Part shown: piece after piece, positions 35,808 through 44,388 of the stretch
How the letters are laid out: every line of letters begins with the position of its first letter
Position numbering within the stretch: position 1 is the first letter of the stretch
Source: Candidatus Peribacteraceae bacterium
GTDB taxonomy: Bacteria > Patescibacteriota > Gracilibacteria > Peribacterales > Peribacteraceae
Assembly: GCA_028703445.1 (NCBI GenBank)
Contig: JAQVMW010000006.1
Span: forward strand, 1 to 64,000
Reading direction: 5' to 3'
DNA length: 64,000 nt
Notes under the pieces: generated by a model
What the model saw: only the letters and a program-made list of their open reading frames with translations
Database searches by the model: none
Told to the model about the DNA's origin: nothing
Translations under genes and position numbers: made by a program

Positions 35808-38800
35808 CTACCGTTTACCCGACCGTTCTGTACTGACCAATTCCGCCAAAGCGAGGATTTCGGGGTTCATCCCGAGCGTACGAGCGACAGCGAGTGCTTG
35901 TGACGATTGATGCCCCGCCTGTTTCTTGTAGTCGAATACAAGGGTTCCATCCGGCTTCAATTGGGTATGGAAGTGATGTGTCGATGCACTTCCCGGATGG
36001 TTACAGGCGAAAGCATCGATGAACTGATGATGGTGAGAGGCGAGGTATACGCGATGTCCTTTCTGACGTAAATGTGAACAGATGCCGTAGCTCAAAGCGC
36101 CTTGGTACTTGGGAGAGGTAGTCGAGAAAGCCTCATCGATTCCGAAGAATACATGGCCGCCCTCCGAGCGCTCGAAAAGTGCCCTCCAGTGCATGACTTC
36201 GTTTCCGAATGCGCTGAGATTCTCATCATTGTTAGAATTCACCCGGTCGAGATAGATGACGCTCGTGTGAATCGGGGAACGCATCGCCACGGCGGGCGCG
36301 TAGCCCGTTGCCTGCGCGGCGAGAATGGCGAGATCGACTTTCTTGATGTCGAATGTCTTGCCAGACATATGCGCTCCAGTCGCGAGTTGCACGCGCTGCT
36401 CCGGAGAAAATGCGCTGTCGTTACGGACCTGTTCTGCCTTTGGCTTGGTAACGCTCCATCCGTCTTGGATCAAGAGTTCTCCTGTGTCGTTGAATTCCAC
36501 GCGACAGTATCCTTCTTCCTTCATGGTTTGCGCGAAGGCAAATACGCTCGAAATTTTGATCAGTTCTTCTTCAATATTTTCAAACGTTCCGTGGTGCACG
36601 GTCTCTCGCCATTCACTTTCGAGGGAAGGCCACTTATGAGGATCGCCATTCTTCTCCTGCGCCATGGTTTTGAGGTGTTCCAACACGGCACTCCCCGACG
36701 TCTTCCCATGGAGGAAACCTTCCAAGAGACACTCGAAGTGTCCGGCCAGACGATGGAGATGGACGGAATCCAGCGAACGCAGCTTCTGGAGGAATCCAGG
36801 AATGGCATCTTGTTCGCGAAGCAAAGATTGCACGGTGAAAATGAAGCTGCATTCTGGACGAAACATGAATACGTTTCGCTCCGAAAGACTCTTCACGGAA
36901 GCAGACATCGTCTCGAAGTGGGGGCGAACCACCTTTGGGTCGCAGTTGTAGAAAGAGACGGGCACAAGGTGCGGCGTAAGCTTCTGCATGATTCGTTCGA
37001 TGACCACTCGCACGGGCTGTCGGCATTGGTCGTGCGTGTAGACTTCCCGCCCCAAACCAACGAGTGCATAGGCCGGTGCCGCCGCCTGAAATGCCTTTTC
37101 CTCATAGTCCTGCCAATTGAGTAAATCCTCGTGATTGGCTTCCTTCTTCTGGCATATGCTCTGGATGTCCTTGATCTGGATCAAGAGTGTGATGTCTTCC
37201 TCTACCCGCAAAGATGCAAGATCGAGCGAGAGGACGTCCGCATTGAGACGGAGGATGGAAATGAGGATATCGATATCCTCTGTGGCAATTCCACGGGTGT
37301 TCCGCTCGGTGTCGGTGAATTCCTTGGTAATATTTTCCAGAAGGAGTGTGTTGAATTCGTCGAATCCCTCTCCTCCGCTGTTCACGACAGCGCGCAGGAA
37401 ACGCCAGACTTCATTCTCGGTTTCCAGGAGCTGAGTTGCGGTATCTCCCTGCATGAGAAGGTCAAACATACGCTGACGCTCAAGGAGTTCCTTTGAGTCA
37501 CTCGTCGGACCGGTGCAGAGAAGTTCCTGAGCCATCCGTGCGAGCGTCTCAGATTTGCCCGGCATGAGCGTATGCGGGAGGTGATAGCGAAGATCTTTGT
37601 CTTCGCTCAGGCACAGGAAAAACGGTTCCTTCTTTGCGCGTTCCCACGCCTGCGCTTCGGCGGTGTGCTTTGTCTTTCGCCCCCCGGCGCTATCCCTTTC
37701 CGAGTAGCGCCAATCGATTCTCTTTCCCCAGCGACCGTCTTCAATGATGAGTTCGTCGGCATGGGGAAAGAACATGCGGGGCGAACAAGGTTTGCGCTTC
37801 AATGTTTCTCTCTCTTCGGGTGTATAGGTTGCAATTGGCACAGCACGGAAAGCAGGAGTTTCTTTCGAACTAGGGTCGCCATCGATGTAGGACGCTGCCG
37901 TTTGTGTCACTTCCTTCGGCATTCCCATGCGCTGTGCGACTTCTATGGCATGAGACTCGTCGATGCCTGGCTTCATCTTGTGGAGAAAATCGATGTCCCC
38001 ATTCTCCTTTGTGCCAGTGGCGAAATGATACATGCCGCACTCTGCCATTTGCTGACACCAGCGAAGGAACTGCTCATTGTGGTTCGCCATCGTGATACGG
38101 GCATTGCGGCTGCGCAGATACAATACGAGCCCTACGGAAAGCGCGAATTGATCCTCGGGCGATGTGGTGGAGCCGAATTCGTCGCTCCAAACTGCAGGAT
38201 GATTGTGGCAGGCATCGATACCTTTCTGGAGCTGCTGCACCTCCTTTCCGAACGCGCTCAAATCATGCGTCGCATCCGTGGATGCACGATCAAGGAGGAC
38301 GAAACTGCCATGGAGGACAGGGAAATTTCCCGATGCAGCAGGGATACGCCCGAAGGTCTGCGCCCAGAGCTGTTCGTAGAGATCGGCATTGAGCGTAAAG
38401 GACTTTCCTGACATGTTGCCGCCGCAGAGAACAATCACGGGATTGTCTGCCGGTGCGTCATTCTTCACCTGTTTGGTTTGTCCGTGCTTCGAACAATCGT
38501 AATTCGATTTCTGTTTCAGGAAATTCCACCCTTCTCTGTAATCCCTCGGACGCGAAGGGTCGTACGTGATACGCCCAAATTCATCGCTCTCCGCATGCAC
38601 TGCGGCGCTCAGAATCGCTCCGATTCGGGCGATGGTATCCGTCACTCTCTCTATTTTCTCTTGTTTTGCTCTCAGCGTTTTCAGGGAAGGCTCAGCTATG
38701 GCCTCCTGGAGAAATCCCTCCGATGTGATCGGCGGAAGTTCCTTCGTCTTCTCGCGCAGCTCCTTTCCCATTTCTCGAAGTGTCGGGTTTTCTTGCCTCT

Positions 38801-39482
38801 CAAGACATGTGACGAAGTCACGGATGTAGGCGGTGCCCTTCCCTATGCTCCAGAGGCAGAAAAGTATTTGCGCCAAGGGTTGTTCTTCCGTCATATTGAA
38901 TCCGTACGGTTCCTCAGTGAAATTCGCATGGAGAAACTCCGTTGTGATTCCGCCCTGCACAAGTTCTTCGATGCGTCTCTTCGGGGCACGGCGTTCCTGT
39001 TCCGCCCTTTCTTTCTCATCATAACTCGCTTCGAGAAGGTTTTGGCAGGCTCCCGAGAGCGTGTAGGCACGAGAGAGCTTCTGGTGCAGCTCATGGAGCA
39101 CCTTCTCATCCGAGAGGATCGCCTCGAAAACTGCTCTGCGTGCTTTGAGATCAGTGAGATTCGTACAGGGGTGATGCAGTAACTCCCAGATATGATCCGG
39201 CTCGTTGCGGAAACCTCTTATGTGCACGTCTTCCAACCCTCCACGTTGATAGGAAAATCCACTGTCTTTCTCGGATAGAAGAGCCACTTCCGCCGTATCA
39301 GCGCGGTCGTAGAAGAGGTCCAGCCCCCGTTTCTCCGATGCGACTTCTTTCGATTCGGATGGTTCTGCCGGAGCATGGCGAGCAGCGAGAGCTGCCAAGC
39401 TATCGATCTTCTCCCAATGAACAACGGGTTTTTCCGACAAAGGAGGGGTATTACAGCGCAAAACTCTCTTGTTATCAATCAC
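35808..39482 (-). CDS. Tandem MutS-like double-ATPase protein
   Basis: The 1224-residue chain has two MutS-family modules in a row. Module 1: core/lever region about 60-340 (NLTDLKARRAVFEAILSDEK), Walker A GGNMSGKSF near 355, LLDRASTDATHDLSAFGKEV near 400, and Walker B VWSDEFGSTTSPEDQ near 430. Module 2: SKELLERQRMFDLLMQGD near 690, Walker A TGAHMSGKTF near 1034, YLDRVNSNNDENLSAFGNEV near 1080, and Walker B FFGIDEAFSTTSPKYQ near 1113. No mismatch-recognition domain, clamp or Smr domain is seen. MutS proteins work as dimers with composite ATP sites; this looks like a dimer joined in one chain. Its role (repair, recombination or anti-element) is unknown. Confidence 0.8.
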   Translation of the reverse strand: MIDNKRVLRCNTPPLSEKPVVHWEKIDSLAALAARHAPAEPSESKEVASEKRGLDLFYDRADTAEVALLSEKDSGFSYQRGGLEDVHIRGFRNEPDHIWELLHHPCTNLTDLKARRAVFEAILSDEKVLHELHQKLSRAYTLSGACQNLLEASYDEKERAEQERRAPKRRIEELVQGGITTEFLHANFTEEPYGFNMTEEQPLAQILFCLWSIGKGTAYIRDFVTCLERQENPTLREMGKELREKTKELPPITSEGFLQEAIAEPSLKTLRAKQEKIERVTDTIARIGAILSAAVHAESDEFGRITYDPSRPRDYREGWNFLKQKSNYDCSKHGQTKQVKNDAPADNPVIVLCGGNMSGKSFTLNADLYEQLWAQTFGRIPAASGNFPVLHGSFVLLDRASTDATHDLSAFGKEVQQLQKGIDACHNHPAVWSDEFGSTTSPEDQFALSVGLVLYLRSRNARITMANHNEQFLRWCQQMAECGMYHFATGTKENGDIDFLHKMKPGIDESHAIEVAQRMGMPKEVTQTAASYIDGDPSSKETPAFRAVPIATYTPEERETLKRKPCSPRMFFPHADELIIEDGRWGKRIDWRYSERDSAGGRKTKHTAEAQAWERAKKEPFFLCLSEDKDLRYHLPHTLMPGKSETLARMAQELLCTGPTSDSKELLERQRMFDLLMQGDTATQLLETENEVWRFLRAVVNSGGEGFDEFNTLLLENITKEFTDTERNTRGIATEDIDILISILRLNADVLSLDLASLRVEEDITLLIQIKDIQSICQKKEANHEDLLNWQDYEEKAFQAAAPAYALVGLGREVYTHDQCRQPVRVVIERIMQKLTPHLVPVSFYNCDPKVVRPHFETMSASVKSLSERNVFMFRPECSFIFTVQSLLREQDAIPGFLQKLRSLDSVHLHRLAGHFECLLEGFLHGKTSGSAVLEHLKTMAQEKNGDPHKWPSLESEWRETVHHGTFENIEEELIKISSVFAFAQTMKEEGYCRVEFNDTGELLIQDGWSVTKPKAEQVRNDSAFSPEQRVQLATGAHMSGKTFDIKKVDLAILAAQATGYAPAVAMRSPIHTSVIYLDRVNSNNDENLSAFGNEVMHWRALFERSEGGHVFFGIDEAFSTTSPKYQGALSYGICSHLRQKGHRVYLASHHHQFIDAFACNHPGSASTHHFHTQLKPDGTLVFDYKKQAGHQSSQALAVARTLGMNPEILALAELVSTERSGKR

Positions 39483-39514
39483 GTTTAAGGAAGTGGTCGG
39501 TTCTCGAACCTTGT

Positions 39515-39535
39515 ATGGCGGGGCTGACGGGACTC
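39515..39535 (+). repeat. Left attachment site (attL) of the element
   Basis: It is identical over 21 bp to 48612-48632, beginning ATGGCGGGGCTGACGGGACT, which is the complement of the tRNA-Asp 3' end with CCA. Only this fragment of the tRNA is present here. Confidence 0.85.
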
Positions 39536-39845
39536 TCCTGAAGCTGCTGGACTTCGATTTATCTTCTACGCTCCAGGCTCTCCGGAGCCTTACGCTGATG
39601 GCGTAGTCTCAGCACAATACTTCATGCCCCATGACGCATTGCGGCCTCGCAACGCGTCAAGGCCACAAAGTGTGACTTTGTAGCCGCGACCTTCGCGTAA
39701 CCGACAAGTGCGCTTCCATTCCGCATTCACCACACTTGCCTGTTATGTCTCGATGCCGCCCCATGATGGTACCAAATGAAGCTACTCCTCTCGCTGGAGC
39801 GAGTGGTGTTGTCTTTTCATGCCCTTGGAATAAACTTGTCCTCCT
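39536..39845. other. Left end of the element: palindrome-rich non-coding region
   Basis: It holds several inverted repeats: GACGCATTGCG...CGCAACGCGTC (39630-39655), GGCCACAAAG/CTTTGTAGCC (39656-39685) and ACTCCTCTCGC/GCGAGTGGTGT (39783-39810). Such a cluster could be a replication origin or transfer/packaging site for the excised element. In the circular form, bases 39536-39602 would extend the recombinase frame to a TAG. A -10 box TAAACT (39831-39836) lies 9 nt before the next gene. Confidence 0.5.
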
Positions 39846-41711
39846 ATGAGGCTTCAGTCCTTCAGAATTCGGAATTACAAATCTATTCAGGACAGCGGCT
39901 ATTGCCGTCTGCCAGATACAGACAACGTGTTGGTTTTAGCAGGACAGAATGAGTCCGGTAAAAGTTCCGTACTCCAGGCGCTGTATGATTTCGAGAGAGG
40001 CGAGATGAGAGAGGATGCGGTGTGCGTCACTGATTCAGAGCCTGTGTATCCGATAGTCGAATGTGTCTATGCAATAGAGAAGGATGAAAATTTAGTGGAG
40101 AACATACAGGAGGAACTAGATGAATTCCCTGACGTTTACCACGAAATCTTTTCAAAGGCAGGGACAGTTACTTTCATCAGAACATTCACTGCGGAAGATG
40201 AATCTGAACTTGGATTTGATAGTGAATTTACAAAGAGGATTGAGGCAATAACTCCATCTGTATCTGTAGAGACAGCGGATGAAGGTACAGCTCCAGAAGC
40301 AGAATCTTCCACTGCACCTACGGAAAAGGTTCCTGCCTCCGAGATTGCAGAAGCGCTATTTAGGTACACTCCCAAAGTAATTTTCTTCGATGACTTCTGT
40401 GACCTTTTGCCTGATAAAATTCTTATCTCTGATTTGAAGAATAAGAAGACGGATGCAAGAGGGTATAACGCGGTAAAGAACATTGAGACCCTCTTGAAAG
40501 TTGACCTCACCTCTCTTGATTCGCTCTCCGATGCGACAAGTGCTGCTAGACAGCAAAAATTGAATAAGATGATAACAGCAAATTTTAACGAACGTTGGAA
40601 GCAGCGAATTTTCGAAGACAATGAATATCGTATCGAAATCCAGCACAAGCAGGGAAAAGGACAAACTCCAGCTCCATACCTCAATTTCTTTGTCCTTACG
40701 AAGGAAGGAGAGTACTTGACTCCTGCACAGCGGAGCACAGGCCTCCGGTGGTTCCTTTCTTTCTACCTAGAGCTGAAGGCCAAAAGCCTGGATTCTGACA
40801 AGCTCATCATCCTCTTTGATGAACCTGGACTGTATCTTCATTCAAAAGCGCAGAACGACATTAAAGGTCTTTTCGAAGAACTCGGACTGAAAGACCAGAT
40901 TATCTATTCCACTCATTCGCCGTATCTCATTGATACGGCAAAGCTCAATCGAGTGAGACTAATTGTGAACGATGAATCTGCGGGAACGACGGTAGAGAAA
41001 ATTACTACAATGAAAGTTCCCGACCAGAAGGATGCACTTAAACCTATCATTGATGCTCTCGGTCTTGAAATTGCGCATGGCTTTACGCCAGTAAAAAAGA
41101 AGAATGTCATTCTGGAGGGCATATCTGACTTCAACTACTTCACCGCGATGAAGAAGCTCCTTGGATACAACGGAGATTACTGCTTCGTCCCCTCAATGGG
41201 TGCCCCAAACGTTCATCTGCTAATGGAACTCTGCACGGGATGGGGGCTTGAATGGCTGATTGCTTTCGATGAAGACGCTGCTGCGAAGAAGGCCTACGGC
41301 CAAATTAAAAAGTCATTCTTCGATGACAAAGAGGAGGAGGCCAAGGAGAAGATATTCTTCATGGAAGGACTTGAGGGCATCGAAGATGCCTTCACAGGTG
41401 GAGACTTGCAACTCGTCGAATCGGAAGCAAAATTCCCAGAAGGCACAAAAAAATCTCAAAAGGTTCAGGAATATGGAGGAAAGGAATTGTTCTCACGGAA
41501 GTTCTTGGAGAAAGTTAATGAAGGGGCAATTACCAAAGAAAATATCAGTAAGACTGCACAGAAAAACTTTGAGAAGGCTTTCCATTTCATCGAAGTAAAA
41601 TTCGGTTCGGGAGATGCCGATGGTGTGGTCAAAGAAGCTCTCGATAAAGCAGTTGCCTCTGTCCTGGCAAAAGAAAGTGCGCAAACAACACCGCTTGTTC
41701 CGAAAGTATGA
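39846..41711 (+). CDS. OLD-family ATP-dependent endonuclease (AAA ATPase + TOPRIM)
   Basis: The 621-residue protein starts MRLQSFRIRNYKSIQDSGYC and has Walker A AGQNESGKSSVLQAL (about 33-46), an insert to about 290, signature STGLRWFLSFYLELK, Walker B KLIILFDEPGLYLH and STHSPYLID. The C-terminal TOPRIM part shows EGISDFNYF and LIAFDEDAAAKKAY. OLD-family nucleases such as P2 Old and GajA act against phages. No UvrD-like GajB partner is next to it, so it is a stand-alone OLD. Carriage on an integrated element suggests it protects the host or excludes rival phages. The TAAACT box 9 nt upstream suggests a leaderless mRNA. Confidence 0.9.
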   Translation: MRLQSFRIRNYKSIQDSGYCRLPDTDNVLVLAGQNESGKSSVLQALYDFERGEMREDAVCVTDSEPVYPIVECVYAIEKDENLVENIQEELDEFPDVYHEIFSKAGTVTFIRTFTAEDESELGFDSEFTKRIEAITPSVSVETADEGTAPEAESSTAPTEKVPASEIAEALFRYTPKVIFFDDFCDLLPDKILISDLKNKKTDARGYNAVKNIETLLKVDLTSLDSLSDATSAARQQKLNKMITANFNERWKQRIFEDNEYRIEIQHKQGKGQTPAPYLNFFVLTKEGEYLTPAQRSTGLRWFLSFYLELKAKSLDSDKLIILFDEPGLYLHSKAQNDIKGLFEELGLKDQIIYSTHSPYLIDTAKLNRVRLIVNDESAGTTVEKITTMKVPDQKDALKPIIDALGLEIAHGFTPVKKKNVILEGISDFNYFTAMKKLLGYNGDYCFVPSMGAPNVHLLMELCTGWGLEWLIAFDEDAAAKKAYGQIKKSFFDDKEEEAKEKIFFMEGLEGIEDAFTGGDLQLVESEAKFPEGTKKSQKVQEYGGKELFSRKFLEKVNEGAITKENISKTAQKNFEKAFHFIEVKFGSGDADGVVKEALDKAVASVLAKESAQTTPLVPKV

Positions 41712-41755
41712 TTCGAAAGTGACAAATAATCAAAAGTGTGTTATATTTTATATGT

Positions 41756-42352
41756 ATGACTCTGACACTCAAGCAAAAACGTTTCATAAATTCTTACATC
41801 CGCACCGGAAATGGGCGTCTAGCAGCAAAAGAAGCAGGGTATAACGGCAATGACCATACCCTTGAGCAAATTGCTTCAGAGAACTTGAGAAAAGTTGAGG
41901 TGACAGCCGCTCTTGCTGCCGCTTTTAAGCCCGAAGAAGACCTTCAGGAGCGTGTTGTGAGTGAAATCAAGATGTTGGCCTTCGCCCCCAGCGACGAGCC
42001 CCTAGGTCAAAGCCATAAGCTCAAGGCACTGGAGATACTGGCGAAGTTCACACAGATGTTCGATGACGCCCCGAAAGTGAACGTAAATCTTAGGAATGCC
42101 TTCAAAGACCTTCGTGAAATGAGTGCCGAAGAACTACAGGCAGAACTGGAACGACTTGAGCAGCGGAAAAAGGCTCAGGAAGTTACTCAGGACGTTGCCG
42201 TGTCCGCTTCCAGCGAATCACAGCCCCCACAAGAGCAAGAAGCTTCTCTCCATACTCCTCCATCTTCTGCGGCGTCAGTTCCTCCCCCAGCTCCTCACGC
42301 CACAGAGCCTGAAACGCTGCCATTTGGTCTGGAGAGAATTGCACCACAATAA
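41756..42352 (+). CDS. Small-terminase-like protein (Terminase_2 family)
   Basis: The ATG at 41756 (MTLTLKQKRFINSYIRTGNG) is preferred because a promoter (GTGACA, 17 nt, TATATT) ends 8 nt before it. Residues 1-60 match phage small terminase N-termini: LKQKRFINSYIRTGNGRLAAKEAGY, a DNA-binding helix-turn-helix. A helical middle (MSAEELQAELERLEQRKK) and a long Pro/Ser/Gln-rich tail follow. TerS proteins recognise phage DNA for packaging. With no large subunit in the element, it could redirect a helper phage's packaging, as in SaPI-type islands. That role is inference. Confidence 0.72.
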   Translation: MTLTLKQKRFINSYIRTGNGRLAAKEAGYNGNDHTLEQIASENLRKVEVTAALAAAFKPEEDLQERVVSEIKMLAFAPSDEPLGQSHKLKALEILAKFTQMFDDAPKVNVNLRNAFKDLREMSAEELQAELERLEQRKKAQEVTQDVAVSASSESQPPQEQEASLHTPPSSAASVPPPAPHATEPETLPFGLERIAPQ

Positions 42353-42389
42353 TGTTATCAGAGGTGACTTTGGAATCCGATGTTGTGTG

Positions 42390-43778
42390 TCATTGTGTTG
42401 CCCTAAACACCCAAACAGCTATTTCTGCCCTTGTGAGGCTTTCATTTGGTCTGAATTGGGGTTCTATGATGATGCCAAGCTCAACGGCCTTGCGAACGTA
42501 CTTCGCATACCAACTGCTCTCGCCAACATCATTCGGGAGAGAGACAGAACTATCGAAGTTCTGCGTGAGTGATGAGACAACAATTTTAATTGCCTCAGCG
42601 CGGTTGACGGTGTTCGACGGCATGAACGTCCCATTGTCGTATCCGCTTACCCAACCTAGACGCTTAGCCGCACAAACGTATGTGCTGAACCATTCCTTCT
42701 TCACATCAGGAAAACAATCTGTTTCATTTCTGGCCTCGTCTGAGTGTAGACCTGCAATCAGAAGCTTGTTCAACTCAGCGCGGTTTATTGTTCTCTGTGG
42801 TTTGTAAGTAGCATCATCATATCCCTGTATGACTCCTCTCTTTTGCAGTGCAATGATTTCCTCGAAACCGTAATCGCCAAATTCCACGTCTTGGAATGGA
42901 GATGCATCTGGGGGATTACTCGATTCCGTTTGTTTCGCCGCCGAGCTGCTTCTCGCTGCTGCATCCGAATATATTTTCTCCGCCTCATTCAAAAAATCCT
43001 GTGGCGTCTGCTCCCCCGATGTCCTACTTGCCAAAATGTTCTCACGAATTTTGAAATCGTGGTCAGTCACTCTCGTATCGCAGAAATACCCATCAGAGTT
43101 TTGATACGAATACTGAGTACTATCTAGGACACTTTTTGCACCTGTCCACATTTTCCTGCAATCGTATTTGGGTGAATAAGATTCCGATGTGGGAACGTAA
43201 TGACCAACCTCAGTACAGGCATAGCCATCACCCGCAATAACATCCCATTCCGCGATAAAATACGGTGAACAGGAAGACGGAAGAAGCGTCATTCTATCTT
43301 TCCATGGCGTGGGAAGGTCTGAACCAAGAGAGCTGAATAGTGGAAAGGAAATATCAACTGTTCCTTTTGCTGCTGAGTCTAGGCGGTCACTTATCTCAAC
43401 AACACCCCCATAAGGTTTATTGTCGTTATCTCTGCATTGTTTAGAGCCTGAGAAGTAACCCACGCAGAAGAAGGTTTGGCAGTCGTACCCAGCCTCTTTC
43501 CTTTCGCCATCTTTGAGAAAGTAAAAGGGATAGCAACCGATGGACTCGAATGTATTGCGAATTGCCTTCTCGTCCGTGGTTATAGTACCTAATTCACTGA
43601 AGTAGAGGATTGAACCAATCTCATAACCCAGAACTTGTTTGATGCTCGAATCGAAGTCATGTTTCTCATAGAGACCCCTTAAAATTGGTTTCGCATAGGC
43701 ATCTGATGTCAGCAGAGCAAAAGAGCCGACAGCCAGAAACAGGCACATAGCATTGAGGCGCAAGCGGCGATGCGACAT
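42390..43778 (-). CDS. SLH-domain surface protein carried by the element
   Basis: The ATG at 43778 (MSHRRLRLNAMCLFLAVGSF) gives a signal peptide cut after DAYA and 462 residues. The middle is Cys-containing and unknown. Three C-terminal SLH modules are clear: DVEFGDYGFEEIIALQKRGV, DVKKEWFSTYVCAAKRLGWV and DVGESSWYAKYVRKAVELGI. It would be anchored to the cell wall like the host SLH protein. It is divergent from an XRE regulator, with a palindromic operator between. A surface lysogenic-conversion or receptor-blocking role is possible but unproven. Confidence 0.88.
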   Translation of the reverse strand: MSHRRLRLNAMCLFLAVGSFALLTSDAYAKPILRGLYEKHDFDSSIKQVLGYEIGSILYFSELGTITTDEKAIRNTFESIGCYPFYFLKDGERKEAGYDCQTFFCVGYFSGSKQCRDNDNKPYGGVVEISDRLDSAAKGTVDISFPLFSSLGSDLPTPWKDRMTLLPSSCSPYFIAEWDVIAGDGYACTEVGHYVPTSESYSPKYDCRKMWTGAKSVLDSTQYSYQNSDGYFCDTRVTDHDFKIRENILASRTSGEQTPQDFLNEAEKIYSDAAARSSSAAKQTESSNPPDASPFQDVEFGDYGFEEIIALQKRGVIQGYDDATYKPQRTINRAELNKLLIAGLHSDEARNETDCFPDVKKEWFSTYVCAAKRLGWVSGYDNGTFMPSNTVNRAEAIKIVVSSLTQNFDSSVSLPNDVGESSWYAKYVRKAVELGIIIEPQFRPNESLTRAEIAVWVFRATQ

Positions 43779-43795
43779 AGGAAAAGGGGAAGAAC

Positions 43796-43814
43796 ATACT
43801 AAAGTATTGCATAC
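43796..43814. promoter_or_regulatory. Palindromic operator between the SLH gene and XRE regulator
   Basis: Two overlapping palindromes, ATACTAAAGTAT (43796-43807) and GTATTGCATAC (43804-43814), lie in the divergent intergenic region. A -10 box GATAAT (43847-43852) is 7 nt from the XRE start codon. The XRE protein is the likely binder. Confidence 0.5.
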
Positions 43815-43859
43815 CTTGGTTAGTAAGAGAATAGCTGATGGAAAGCGATAATTTGGCAA

Positions 43860-44087
43860 ATGGCGCATGAGGACATACGGGTCAAGTTCGGCAAGCGTCT
43901 CCGGAAATTGAGAGCGGAACATGAGCTTAAGCAGCGGGAACTAGCGCAAAAGGCGGGTATCAGTCTTCCCTATGTACAAATGCTGGAAGCGATAAAGCCG
44001 AAGAAGAGAAAGAACGTCACAATCGTCACTCTGGAAAAACTAGCGAGCGCTTTCGAAATGTCTTTGTCAGAATTGTTGGATTTCTAG
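43860..44087 (+). CDS. XRE-family helix-turn-helix regulator
   Basis: The 75-residue protein is one HTH domain: FGKRLRKLRAEHELKQRELA, QKAGISLPYVQMLEAIKPKK, VTIVTLEKLASAFEMSLSEL. It probably controls the SLH gene and, by position, the primase gene that follows a 300-nt leader. It fits the master-repressor slot of a satellite or prophage. Confidence 0.9.
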   Translation: MAHEDIRVKFGKRLRKLRAEHELKQRELAQKAGISLPYVQMLEAIKPKKRKNVTIVTLEKLASAFEMSLSELLDF

Positions 44088-44388
44088 TATATATTATTAT
44101 ATAATATTTTAAATATTACACAATGTAACTACAACACATTTTCTGATATAATGGATATACCAACATTCGCAAGTTGCGACCGGAGACAGACGGCAAAATG
44201 AACGAATGGATTAGCGTTTAAGCCCCCTATTTGCGGGGAATTCAAAAAATGATTTTCAGTAATAAAAAAGGGATAATTGGAGGAGAATCCACCGTCAATC
44301 TTCGACCCAAGAAACCACCCTAAGGGTGTGTTTTCACACACACATACACACCCAAACAATTTTTATTTTCCATACTTCTAACATAACG
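44088..44388 (+). promoter_or_regulatory. Long AT-rich leader upstream of the primase gene
   Basis: It contains TATATATTATTATATAATATT (an AT palindrome, 44091-44110), a promoter with TATAAT at 44147-44152 and TGTAAC 17 nt upstream, and a hairpin-prone ACACAC/GTGTGT block (44318-44350). The implied leader is about 230 nt. The AT tract could also serve DNA unwinding for replication. Confidence 0.45.

Noticed and set aside
39482-39600. Second complete tRNA-Asp at the left att site
   Set aside because: Only the 21-bp 3' piece is present; no anticodon or D-arm follows.
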